Shown: positions 1 through 5,963 of the stretch, one piece after another
Numbering within the stretch: the first letter of the stretch is position 1
Layout of the letters: every line of letters starts with the position of its first letter
NCBI GenBank assembly: GCA_037138855.1
Contig: JBAXHO010000077.1
Coordinates: forward strand, 1-7,722
Reading direction: 5' to 3'
Length of the DNA: 7,722 nucleotides
Source: JBAXHO01 sp037138855
GTDB taxonomy: Bacteria; Patescibacteriota; Dojkabacteria; B142; OLB20
Notes under the pieces: model-generated
Told to the model about the DNA's origin: nothing
Databases searched by the model: none
The model's input: only the letters and a program-made list of their open reading frames with translations
Program-made: the position numbers and the translations under genes

Positions 1-60
1 ATACATGATACATGATACATGATACATGATACATGATACATGATACATGATACTTAATAC
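1..60. repeat. Tandem heptanucleotide array (ATACATG)n, truncated by window edge
   Basis: Seven exact copies of ATACATG occupy 1-49, followed by ATAC and then TTAATAC up to 60. Read on the minus strand this is GTATTAA followed by repeated GTATCAT, all in the same 7-bp phase. The left end runs off the window, so the full copy number is unknown. The array lies just downstream of the stop of the minus-strand transaldolase. A 7-bp unit is not a multiple of three and no gene covers it, so it is non-coding here. It resembles the short tandemly repeated heptamers known from cyanobacterial intergenic DNA, but only in style. Confidence 0.95.
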
Positions 61-70
61 TTCTATCTTT

Positions 71-886
71 TCATTCAAATATCTTTTTCCAGTCGGCAAT
101 AAATTTATCTAGTCCCTCTTTGGTTTGAGTGTGATATATATTCAATGATCTCCAGTCTTTGCCCGGATCAATTTGGGTTGGGACAATGGGAGTCAGGACT
201 GCAGTTGTCTTGGCTTCAGTAGTATCTGGATGAGTAAGTACAGCAAATGGAACAGTAGCGATATCAGCATTGGCTTGTTTGACAGCATGGAGATGGGTTA
301 CTGTTCTGATAGAGGCAGCTAGTATTTCCACCTGGCTATCACTAGAAAGGTAGCGTGCTTTGATATTGCTAATCAGGTCGACTCCAGCTAAACCTTTATC
401 CTCCAGTCTGCCAATGAAGGGTGAAATAAAAACATCACCTTTTTTACAACCTTTTGTCGCTAAATCAATAATGGCTGCCTGCTCTTCTGAAAAACACAGA
501 GTCATATTCACTTTGATATTATTTGTGAGACAAAGAATAGCAGCTTCTACACCAGATTTTATTATCGGTAATTTGATCTGAGCATTTGGGATCCATGTAT
601 TCATTATTTTTGCTTGTTCCAGCAGTTCTTGGGCAGTGGAATTTTCATCAGCATATACTTCGATGGAAATAGAACCATTGGGAATTAAGTTGGAAATTTC
701 TTGTACAATTTTTTGATAGCGCTTTAATAAATCAGTTTCAGTTAGTTTTTCACCAGATAAAATTTTTTCAGCAATTTCAGGATTTTTTGCGATTAATGAA
801 GGATTGGTGGTTTGTCCATCCAGTGTCATCACGCTAAGAGTTTTGCGTGTTTCATCCGGATCACCGCTATCAAGAAAAATTCTCAT
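71..886 (-). CDS. tal: Transaldolase (short, TalC/FSA-like class), 271 aa
   Basis: Predicted cytoplasmic transaldolase, which moves a dihydroxyacetone unit between sugar phosphates in the non-oxidative pentose phosphate pathway through a Schiff-base lysine. Visible signatures: the N-terminal FLDSGDP strand with Asp6, the TTNPS signature at residues 26-30, SIEVYAD at 74-80, the catalytic-lysine motif IKLP with Lys105, SPFIGRLED at 155-163 (phosphate-binding region) and ASIRTVTH at 191-198. The length lies between fructose-6-phosphate aldolase (about 220) and classical TalB (about 317), so an aldolase activity cannot be ruled out. The frame is open back to an ATG at 1024, but the 46 extra residues are not transaldolase-like and would cover both divergent promoters. 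The start at 886 gives the usual MRIFLDSGDP beginning and lies about 22 bases from the predicted transcription start. No Shine-Dalgarno site is visible. The gene ends in TGA; no hairpin terminator is seen before the heptamer array. Confidence 0.93.
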   Translation of the reverse strand: MRIFLDSGDPDETRKTLSVMTLDGQTTNPSLIAKNPEIAEKILSGEKLTETDLLKRYQKIVQEISNLIPNGSISIEVYADENSTAQELLEQAKIMNTWIPNAQIKLPIIKSGVEAAILCLTNNIKVNMTLCFSEEQAAIIDLATKGCKKGDVFISPFIGRLEDKGLAGVDLISNIKARYLSSDSQVEILAASIRTVTHLHAVKQANADIATVPFAVLTHPDTTEAKTTAVLTPIVPTQIDPGKDWRSLNIYHTQTKEGLDKFIADWKKIFE

Positions 887-914
887 AGTTTTATATTTAC
901 AAGTAATATATTTT

Positions 915-943
915 ATTATATGGTAAACACGGTCATTTGCCAA
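915..943 (-). promoter_or_regulatory. Predicted sigma70-type promoter of the transaldolase gene
   Basis: On the minus strand, TTGGCA (938-943; one mismatch to TTGACA) and a perfect TATAAT (915-920) are separated by 17 bp. Transcription would start near 908, leaving an untranslated leader of about 22 bases before the ATG at 886. This placement argues for that start and against the ATG at 1024. Confidence 0.75.
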
Positions 944-944
944 A

Positions 945-973
945 TTTACAAACCAAGTGAAGGAGTGTACAAT
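945..973 (+). promoter_or_regulatory. Predicted sigma70-type promoter of the RNA methyltransferase-pyruvate kinase block
   Basis: TTTACA (945-950; one mismatch to TTGACA) and TACAAT (968-973; one mismatch to TATAAT) are spaced by 17 bp. Transcription would start near 980, about 43 bases before the ATG at 1023. Its -35 box lies one base from the -35 box of the opposite transaldolase promoter, so the two polymerases would compete for, or be jointly controlled at, the same spot. Confidence 0.65.
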
Positions 974-1022
974 CAAACTACTTAATTTAATATTAAATTT
1001 CATTACAAAAAAAAAATAAAAC

Positions 1023-1556
1023 ATGAAGATTTTAGATAAAAAAGCGATTCAGGAAATTAATAAATCTCAAATAGCAGATATCGAATTGATCCTAATTCTT
1101 GAAAATATTCAATATGCTACCAATGTTGCCGGAATTTTTCGAACAGCTGAAGCCGTAGGTATCAAGAAAATTTTTCTTACAGGTTCATCTCAAAAACCAC
1201 CATTTGGCAAAGATTTACAAAAGGCATCCCGTAAAAAAGAAGCAATAGTTTCCTGGGAATATTGTTGGGATACTTTGAAGATTATTGCTGGGTTGCAGTC
1301 AGATGGATATCAGATAATTGCCCTGGAATTTACTGATCAGTCAGTCAGTTTACCTGATTTTTGTCAGGGTGCCATTTCTCCCAAAATTGCTGTAATTGCA
1401 GGTAATGAAGTAAGTGGAATCACCAAAGCAACTTTAGAAATGGTAAAAAATTCAGTGTATATTCCCATGTTTGGTAAAGGTAGTTCTTTGAATGTAGCTG
1501 CTTCTGTTGCAATTACTCTTTTTAGTTTAGTCTTATTTAATTTCCAGAAAAAATGA
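1023..1556 (+). CDS. TrmH/SpoU-family (SPOUT) RNA methyltransferase, 177 aa
   Basis: Predicted S-adenosylmethionine-dependent RNA 2'-O-ribose methyltransferase with the knotted SPOUT fold; the target (tRNA or rRNA nucleotide) cannot be told from sequence. The three SpoU motifs are present: motif 1 at about 25-46 (LENIQYATNVAGIFRTAEAVG, with Asn34 and Arg40), motif 2 AVIAGNEVSG at 123-132 with Glu129, and motif 3 IPMFGKGSSLNVAAS at 147-161 with Asn157. The protein is only the catalytic domain; it has no N-terminal L30e-like substrate-binding domain as in RlmB. The leader before the ATG is nearly all A and has no Shine-Dalgarno site. The stop TGA overlaps the pyruvate kinase ATG (ATGA, 1553-1556), so the two are surely cotranscribed and probably translationally coupled. 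The family call is firm; a TrmH-type role is only one possibility. Confidence 0.92.
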   Translation: MKILDKKAIQEINKSQIADIELILILENIQYATNVAGIFRTAEAVGIKKIFLTGSSQKPPFGKDLQKASRKKEAIVSWEYCWDTLKIIAGLQSDGYQIIALEFTDQSVSLPDFCQGAISPKIAVIAGNEVSGITKATLEMVKNSVYIPMFGKGSSLNVAASVAITLFSLVLFNFQKK

Positions 1557-2956
1557 AAAACGAAAAAAAAACAAAAATTGTTTGTACTATTGGTCCAGCT
1601 ACCTGGGATCAGCAAGTCATGAAAGAAATGATAGAAAACGGTATGAATTGTGCCAGGACAAATGGCGCTTTTGCAGATCCGGCAGAATTAGATCGTGTCA
1701 AGACTTTGGTTAGAAATGTTTCTCCAGATGTAAATTTAATGGTAGATGTCAAAGGTCCAGAGGTCCGCATGAATAAATTTGGTGAAAATAAAGCCATCAA
1801 TCCCGGTGATGAAATAATTATTGGCAATGACGCCAGTTCAGAAATTTATCCTGGAAATTACCCGAATTTGTATCAACAATTAAAACCAGGTCAAAGAGTG
1901 ATCATTGGTGATGGTGATGTGGAGCTGAAAATAAAAGAAATAAAAAATGATAAAATGTATTGTGAAGTGATCATTGGTAAAGTTTTTAAACCAGGTAAAG
2001 CTATGAATTTACCTGGTGCAGAATATGCTTCGGAGATTCTTACTGAAAAAGACAAAATCAATTTAAATCATGCTGTAAAGACAGACTGGGATAGTATTTC
2101 TGTTTCATTTATCAAAGATGCAGCAGCAGCGAAACATGTGAAAGAATATGTCAACAATCCCCAAATCCAAATCATTGCTAAAATTGAAGACCAGGCTGGG
2201 CTGGATAATATTGAAGAAATATTGGAAGTGGTTGACGGGATCATGATTGCCCGTGGTGGTTTGGGTGTAGAACTAGGTCTGGAAAGAGTTCCCATTGCTC
2301 AAAGGTATTTGATTGAAAAATCTAAAAAATTTGCCAAACCAGTAATTACAGCTACGCAAATGCTGGAGTCCATGATTGAAAATCCTTTTCCCACTAGAGC
2401 AGAAGTTAATGATGTCGCTACAGCAATTTTGTTGGGTACAGATGCCATTATGCTTTCTGGAGAGAGTGCTTCCGGTAAATATCCGGTTGATGCTGTCAAA
2501 ACTATGACTAGAATTGCTTTAGAAAATGAAAAGTTTGTAGAAATAGCAGCAGATTTAGAAAATATTGAAAAAGAAAATGACCCTGTCTCTGTGGCCATGG
2601 TAAAAGCAGCCTATCAATTAGTTCGTGACTTGGATATTAAAAAAATAATTGTTTTAACTAAAAATGGTTTTCTGGCAAGATTACTTTCGAAATTAAGTAT
2701 AAAGGCTCCGATAACAGCTTTGGTGGATGATCCAAAATTAAAAAATCATTTAAATATCAGTAAAAATATTGAAGCAAGACAATTTGATTCAACTTATTAT
2801 GATCGTGATGAGGCTGTGAATGGAACGGTAAAATATATTCTTGATCAGAAGATTGCCTCTCCCACTGAAAAAGTTTTGGTGATGGGAAATATTGAAAAGA
2901 ATACCAAAGTTTCACCACATTTTTTTGAATATATTGATCTAGCCAAATTTAACTAA
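1553..2956 (+). CDS. pyk: Pyruvate kinase with unusual active-site substitutions, 467 aa
   Basis: Pyruvate kinase family: phosphoenolpyruvate + ADP to pyruvate + ATP, cytoplasmic, end of glycolysis. Length is normal. The A domain opens with TKIVCTIGPA (7-16), the B domain spans about 70-160, the A domain continues with AKIE (209-212; catalytic Lys210, metal-ligand Glu212), ATQMLESM (267-274, Thr268) and TRAEVNDVA (281-289), and a C-terminal domain runs from about 345. Several normally fixed positions differ. RLNFSHG is RTNGAFA (35-41), so the Ser that helps bind K+ is Ala39. DTKGPE is DVKGPE (65-70). ARGDLGVE is ARGGLGVE (233-240), so the Asp that binds the divalent metal is Gly236. KIEN is KIED. 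Lys67 and Glu70 remain. The frame is intact over its whole length, so this is not obvious decay. It overlaps the upstream stop by ATGA. It may be a divergent working enzyme or a paralog of altered function. Confidence 0.9.
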   Translation: MKNEKKTKIVCTIGPATWDQQVMKEMIENGMNCARTNGAFADPAELDRVKTLVRNVSPDVNLMVDVKGPEVRMNKFGENKAINPGDEIIIGNDASSEIYPGNYPNLYQQLKPGQRVIIGDGDVELKIKEIKNDKMYCEVIIGKVFKPGKAMNLPGAEYASEILTEKDKINLNHAVKTDWDSISVSFIKDAAAAKHVKEYVNNPQIQIIAKIEDQAGLDNIEEILEVVDGIMIARGGLGVELGLERVPIAQRYLIEKSKKFAKPVITATQMLESMIENPFPTRAEVNDVATAILLGTDAIMLSGESASGKYPVDAVKTMTRIALENEKFVEIAADLENIEKENDPVSVAMVKAAYQLVRDLDIKKIIVLTKNGFLARLLSKLSIKAPITALVDDPKLKNHLNISKNIEARQFDSTYYDRDEAVNGTVKYILDQKIASPTEKVLVMGNIEKNTKVSPHFFEYIDLAKFN

Positions 2957-2976
2957 TACTTTTTAGATAAAATCGT

Positions 2977-4134
2977 ATGAAAAAATTCCCGCAATTTTTA
3001 TTAGTTAGTATTGGATTGTTCTTTTTCATATCTACTTTACTAGTATTCAAGGCACAAGCTTTGACAAATGTAACCAAAATTAAAGCTGGAAATTTATACA
3101 AATCAGCTGAACAAATAGATGTAGAAAATGTCGAAGGCGACGCGATCCTTGCAGGACAAACGATAAATGTCACTGGTAATATTAAAGATAATTTGATTGC
3201 AGCAGGAAATACAATGCAATTTTCAGGTAGCGTAGACCAAAATCTTACTTTTGCCGGGGCAGGTTTGGTAATCAATGGGACAGTTTACAACGATATTTAT
3301 GCAGCAGGAGCATATGTAGTAGTGAATGGTGATATTTTTGGTGATGCCCGTATTTTTGCAAATGAAGTATATATTAATTCCAAATATATTGGTGGTGATC
3401 TTGTAATCGGTGCTAGCAAGGCTTATGTCAGTAAAAATACTAAAGTTACTGGAAAAGAATATATCAATGTACAAAATAAAATAGAAACTTCAGATGTCAA
3501 AGATCTTGATCAGTTTAATAATTCGACTTTTTTATCAGGATTTCAAAATTTTGAAAAAAAACAAAACTCTAATGCGGATACTAAAGCTGTCGCTATAGTT
3601 ACATTATTATTTAGTATCATCGCTTTAATTATTATGTTTGTGGGAAAGTTGATCGCCTACTATTTCGTCCTGAGAATTTTCCCGGTTTTTTCAGAAAATA
3701 CTTTGTTAAAAATGAAAAATCAGCCTTTAAAAACTATTGGCTTAGGTTTAATAGTAATTTTAATTGCACCTTTTATTGCCTTAGTATTATTGATTTCAAT
3801 AATTGGATTTAAATTACTAACTTTATTAGTCATACTTGGAAGTTTAGTAATTTTTTTAAGTCAGGCGTTTGCTACATATTCGATTGGGAGATGGATTACT
3901 GTTAAACTTCAGAAAACTAAAACAGGGAGATTGTTGCCTTTGGCACTTGGTATTGTAACTATTACTTTAATTACTTCACTGTTGAATCTGATTCCTTTCA
4001 TTGGTGGGGTACTAAATGGTTTTATTACAATAATTCTCGTATGTTGGGGACTGGGAGCAATTTTAGAACAAAGAGTAACTTATCTTTCAAAACGATCTCG
4101 AAATACCAAAGTGATCAAAGAAAAAAAGAAATAA
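2977..4134 (+). CDS. Exported bactofilin-like beta-helix protein with C-terminal membrane segments, 385 aa
   Basis: No specific function recognised. Residues 1-28 look like a signal peptide: Lys-rich start, a hydrophobic run to about 24, then AQA as a likely cleavage site. Residues about 53-160 hold roughly six imperfect repeats of 17-19 residues, such as DNLIAAGNTMQFSGSVD and DIYAAGAYVVVNGDIFG, with a repeated [DN]-hydrophobic-x-x-AG start; this is the pattern of a right-handed beta-helix like that of bactofilins (polymer-forming cytoskeletal family). A polar linker (about 165-202, with EKKQNSNADTK) leads to about five hydrophobic segments near 203-232, 252-277, 279-300, 318-338 and 340-362, then a basic tail ending in KEKKK. 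The helix would lie outside the membrane if the signal peptide works. The gene starts 21 bases after the pyruvate kinase stop, without a Shine-Dalgarno site, and is probably cotranscribed. The family call by fold is moderate; any role in envelope structure is inference. Confidence 0.75.
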   Translation: MKKFPQFLLVSIGLFFFISTLLVFKAQALTNVTKIKAGNLYKSAEQIDVENVEGDAILAGQTINVTGNIKDNLIAAGNTMQFSGSVDQNLTFAGAGLVINGTVYNDIYAAGAYVVVNGDIFGDARIFANEVYINSKYIGGDLVIGASKAYVSKNTKVTGKEYINVQNKIETSDVKDLDQFNNSTFLSGFQNFEKKQNSNADTKAVAIVTLLFSIIALIIMFVGKLIAYYFVLRIFPVFSENTLLKMKNQPLKTIGLGLIVILIAPFIALVLLISIIGFKLLTLLVILGSLVIFLSQAFATYSIGRWITVKLQKTKTGRLLPLALGIVTITLITSLLNLIPFIGGVLNGFITIILVCWGLGAILEQRVTYLSKRSRNTKVIKEKKK

Positions 4135-4135
4135 T

Positions 4136-4171
4136 AATATATGAAATAAATTTTAAATTATTTTATATATT
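4136..4171. terminator. Possible bidirectional A/T hairpin between convergent genes
   Basis: AATATATGAAATAAATTT (4136-4153) can pair with AAATTATTTTATATATT (4155-4171), with one G-U pair and one bulged A. It lies exactly where the beta-helix gene and the carboxypeptidase gene converge, and overlaps the last codons of the latter. The stem has no G-C pair, so its strength as an intrinsic terminator is doubtful; position is the main support. Confidence 0.35.
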
Positions 4172-5673
4172 TTCGAATATTTTTTAGTAGCATATTTTTT
4201 CCAGTTTTCTATTGTCAATTCAGTTTGGAATTGTTTCTTGAGTAATTCATCTGTGGTATATAGTGAGCCAAATTGATGGATATTATCAGCAAGCCATGTT
4301 TGCATTTCTGAAATTTTATTATTGGAGATTAGTTTATCTATTTTACCCAGATCATTTTCTAATTTATCTTTACAAATAGCGCTTACAAGCGTGCCAGTAG
4401 TATAAGTGGGGAAGTAACCGAAACCACCCATACTCCAATGGATATCCTGCAAAATTCCTTCGCTAAAATTTACCGGGCGTAGGCCTAAATACTTTTGATA
4501 AAGATCATTCCAGAGGTCATTCAGATCATCTATTTCACAAGTACCAGCAAGCATTGCTTTTTCAACTTCATAACGGATAAAAATATGCAGATGATATGTC
4601 AGCTCATCTGCTTCCACTCTTAATAAGCTGGGTTGGACAAGATTAAAATAGTGATAATAATCTTGCAATTTTAAAGGATTTGCCGGTTGGAGTAACTGAT
4701 TAAATTCTGGAAGAAATTTTTCGATAAAAGCTGTTGATTTGCCAATGAAATTTTCCCAAAAACGTGATTGTGATTCGTGCAAGCTGAGAGAGCTACCGCC
4801 CCAAAGTGGTGTGAAACTATATTCTGTAGTGCATTGAAAATCATAAAGTGCGTGACCAAATTCATGGATAGTTGCGCTCAGGCTACGATTAAAATCTCTT
4901 TCATGATAACGGGTCGTGATCCTGATATCATTGGCACCATGAGGTGAGGTAAAGGGATGAGAGGATTTGTCCAAGCGTAGACTGGTACGATCAAAATGAA
5001 AAAATTTAAGAATTATATGATTTAATTTCTGCATTTTTTCTTCTGAGTAAGGCAAATTTGAAATTGGATTTTCAGTCTGATAATTTTTTGCTTGATAAAT
5101 TTGTTTTAAAAAAGGATCAAGAAAATTAATTAAATCCTGAAATATTTTGTCCAATTTTTTGGCAGTGGAATGTTCATCATATTCATCAAGTAGCGCGTCA
5201 TAAGGATGATTTTCATAGCCAAAATAATCAGCTTTTTCACGATTTAAATCAATTATTTGAGTAAGAAAGGGTTTGAAAATTAAAAAATCATTTTGTTTAC
5301 GGGCATATCGCCAGGCTAATTGTGATTCACTGATAAGCTTCTCCAATCGTTCCACAAAAGCTTCAGGCAATTTATTTAGTTTTGTAATTTCCCGCTTTAA
5401 CAATCTGATGACAGTACGTTCATGAATGTTTAAATTTTTTTCCAGAAGAGCTTGATCTAATAGTTTTTGAAAATCAGGTTGTAACAATTCTTTTTGAATA
5501 AATAGTTTTGTTTGGGCAATAGCTTCACCTCTTTCCAGAGCTCCATTCTCTGGCATGTATGTTTCCAAATCCCAGTAGGCAAGCTGAATTAGATAATTTA
5601 GTGACCAGACAGACTTGTATTCTTTAAGAATTTGTAAAATTTTTTTATTGGAAAAATATTGATTTATACTCAT
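4153..5673 (-). CDS. M32 family metallocarboxypeptidase (carboxypeptidase Taq type), 506 aa
   Basis: Predicted cytoplasmic zinc-dependent carboxypeptidase that removes C-terminal amino acids from peptides. Length matches the family (about 500). No signal peptide is seen. Family landmarks in order: AYWDLETYMP at 32-41, HPFTSPHGANDIRITTRY at 239-256, the metal-binding HEFGH at 270-274 (His270, Glu271, His274), GGSSLSLHESQSRFWEN at 292-308 with Glu300 as the third metal ligand, RVEADELTYHLH at 352-363, and ILQDIHWSMGGFGYFPTY at 407-424. All expected catalytic residues are present. It is a single transcription unit facing the beta-helix gene. Upstream I see no Shine-Dalgarno site; a weak promoter (TTATCA at 5709-5714, 17 bp, TTTAAT at 5686-5691, minus strand) would give a leader of only a few bases. 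The likely role is recycling of peptides taken up or left by proteolysis. Confidence 0.96.
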   Translation of the reverse strand: MSINQYFSNKKILQILKEYKSVWSLNYLIQLAYWDLETYMPENGALERGEAIAQTKLFIQKELLQPDFQKLLDQALLEKNLNIHERTVIRLLKREITKLNKLPEAFVERLEKLISESQLAWRYARKQNDFLIFKPFLTQIIDLNREKADYFGYENHPYDALLDEYDEHSTAKKLDKIFQDLINFLDPFLKQIYQAKNYQTENPISNLPYSEEKMQKLNHIILKFFHFDRTSLRLDKSSHPFTSPHGANDIRITTRYHERDFNRSLSATIHEFGHALYDFQCTTEYSFTPLWGGSSLSLHESQSRFWENFIGKSTAFIEKFLPEFNQLLQPANPLKLQDYYHYFNLVQPSLLRVEADELTYHLHIFIRYEVEKAMLAGTCEIDDLNDLWNDLYQKYLGLRPVNFSEGILQDIHWSMGGFGYFPTYTTGTLVSAICKDKLENDLGKIDKLISNNKISEMQTWLADNIHQFGSLYTTDELLKKQFQTELTIENWKKYATKKYSKIYKII

Positions 5674-5731
5674 CTGTAGTTTGAAATTAAAATCAAATTA
5701 AGGTAAATTGATAAAGAAAAGATAGGTAGAG

Positions 5732-5747
5732 GATGAAGATCTTCATC
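5732..5747. repeat. Perfect 16-bp palindrome
   Basis: GATGAAGATCTTCATC reads the same on both strands. It lies 59-74 bp upstream of the carboxypeptidase start and just left of the first heptamer block. It could be an operator for a dimeric regulator or a folded RNA element, but no second copy is seen in the window, and no regulator gene is nearby. Confidence 0.8.
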
Positions 5748-5755
5748 TCGTACAA

Positions 5756-5818
5756 GTATCAAGTATCAAGTAGAAAATAGAAAAAATATCTAGTAACTGG
5801 TATCTAGTATCTGGTAGA
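5756..5818. repeat. Degenerate heptanucleotide repeats, blocks A and B
   Basis: Block A (5756-5785) is two exact GTATCAA units followed by GTAGAAA, ATAGAAA and a run of A. Block B (5788-5815) is ATCTAGT, AACTGGT, ATCTAGT, ATCTGGT, which is also a 14-bp unit repeated twice with one mismatch. The two blocks keep a 7-bp period but are offset by 2 bp. Block A shares the GTATCA core with the array at the left window edge when that array is read on the minus strand. Confidence 0.85.
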
Positions 5819-5838
5819 CAAGGAGATTCGAGTTTCGA

Positions 5839-5857
5839 TCCTGAACTTGTTTCAGGA
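5839..5857. repeat. Hairpin-forming inverted repeat, 7-bp stem
   Basis: TCCTGAA (5839-5845) and TTCAGGA (5851-5857) are perfect reverse complements around the loop CTTGT. The left arm overlaps a weaker alternative hairpin (GATTCGA/TCGATC, 5825-5840). No T-run follows, so it does not look like an intrinsic terminator. Palindromes with this core resemble dispersed intergenic repeats I recall from other bacterial genomes; this is from memory and not checked. Confidence 0.75.
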
Positions 5858-5865
5858 CGCAATTC

Positions 5866-5890
5866 GATTCCCTAGATTCCTAGATTCTTC
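5866..5890. repeat. Short direct repeats GATTCC(C)TA
   Basis: GATTCCCTA, GATTCCTA and GATTCTTC follow one another with no gap, as units of 9, 8 and 8 bases. They bridge the hairpin and the next heptamer block. Confidence 0.7.
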
Positions 5891-5893
5891 TTT

Positions 5894-5928
5894 CTAACTT
5901 TTAACTTCTAACTCTTAACTTTTGGCTA
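5894..5928. repeat. Degenerate heptanucleotide repeats, block C
   Basis: CTAACTT, TTAACTT, CTAACTC and TTAACTT stand in exact 7-bp phase, and TTGGCTA follows in the same phase. The consensus YTAACTY differs from blocks A and B, so this is a separate array with the same period. Its last unit contains the possible -35 box of the antiporter gene. Confidence 0.8.
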
Positions 5929-5951
5929 TTAGTAAGTAACTTTTTTATTAT
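5922..5951 (+). promoter_or_regulatory. Possible promoter of the antiporter gene
   Basis: TTGGCT (5922-5927; four of six bases of TTGACA) and TATTAT (5946-5951; five of six of TATAAT) are 18 bp apart. Transcription would start near 5958, only about 6 bases before the ATG at 5964, which would make a nearly leaderless message. That agrees with the lack of a Shine-Dalgarno site there. Confidence 0.45.
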
Positions 5952-5963
5952 ACAACGGCGTTA

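Noticed and set aside
1..54. CRISPR array at the left edge
   Set aside because: The units are 7 bp, directly abutting and without spacers.
360..581. Small plus-strand reading frame inside the transaldolase
   Set aside because: It is the complementary shadow of a well-supported gene, with no family resemblance. The same holds for the small minus-strand frames inside the methyltransferase, pyruvate kinase, beta-helix and antiporter genes, and at 4671-4865 within the carboxypeptidase.
887..1024. 46-residue N-terminal extension of the transaldolase from an ATG at 1024
   Set aside because: The extension is not transaldolase-like, would overlap the methyltransferase start and would cover two good promoters; the start at 886 fits both the family and the promoter.
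2220..2310. Sequencing error or frameshift behind the Gly for Asp change in pyruvate kinase
   Set aside because: The frame continues with conserved sequence on both sides; a single-base substitution error cannot be excluded, but several other independent active-site changes make a natural divergence more likely.
5839..5857. Rho-independent terminator
   Set aside because: The stem is good but no T-run follows on either strand, and neither flanking gene ends here.
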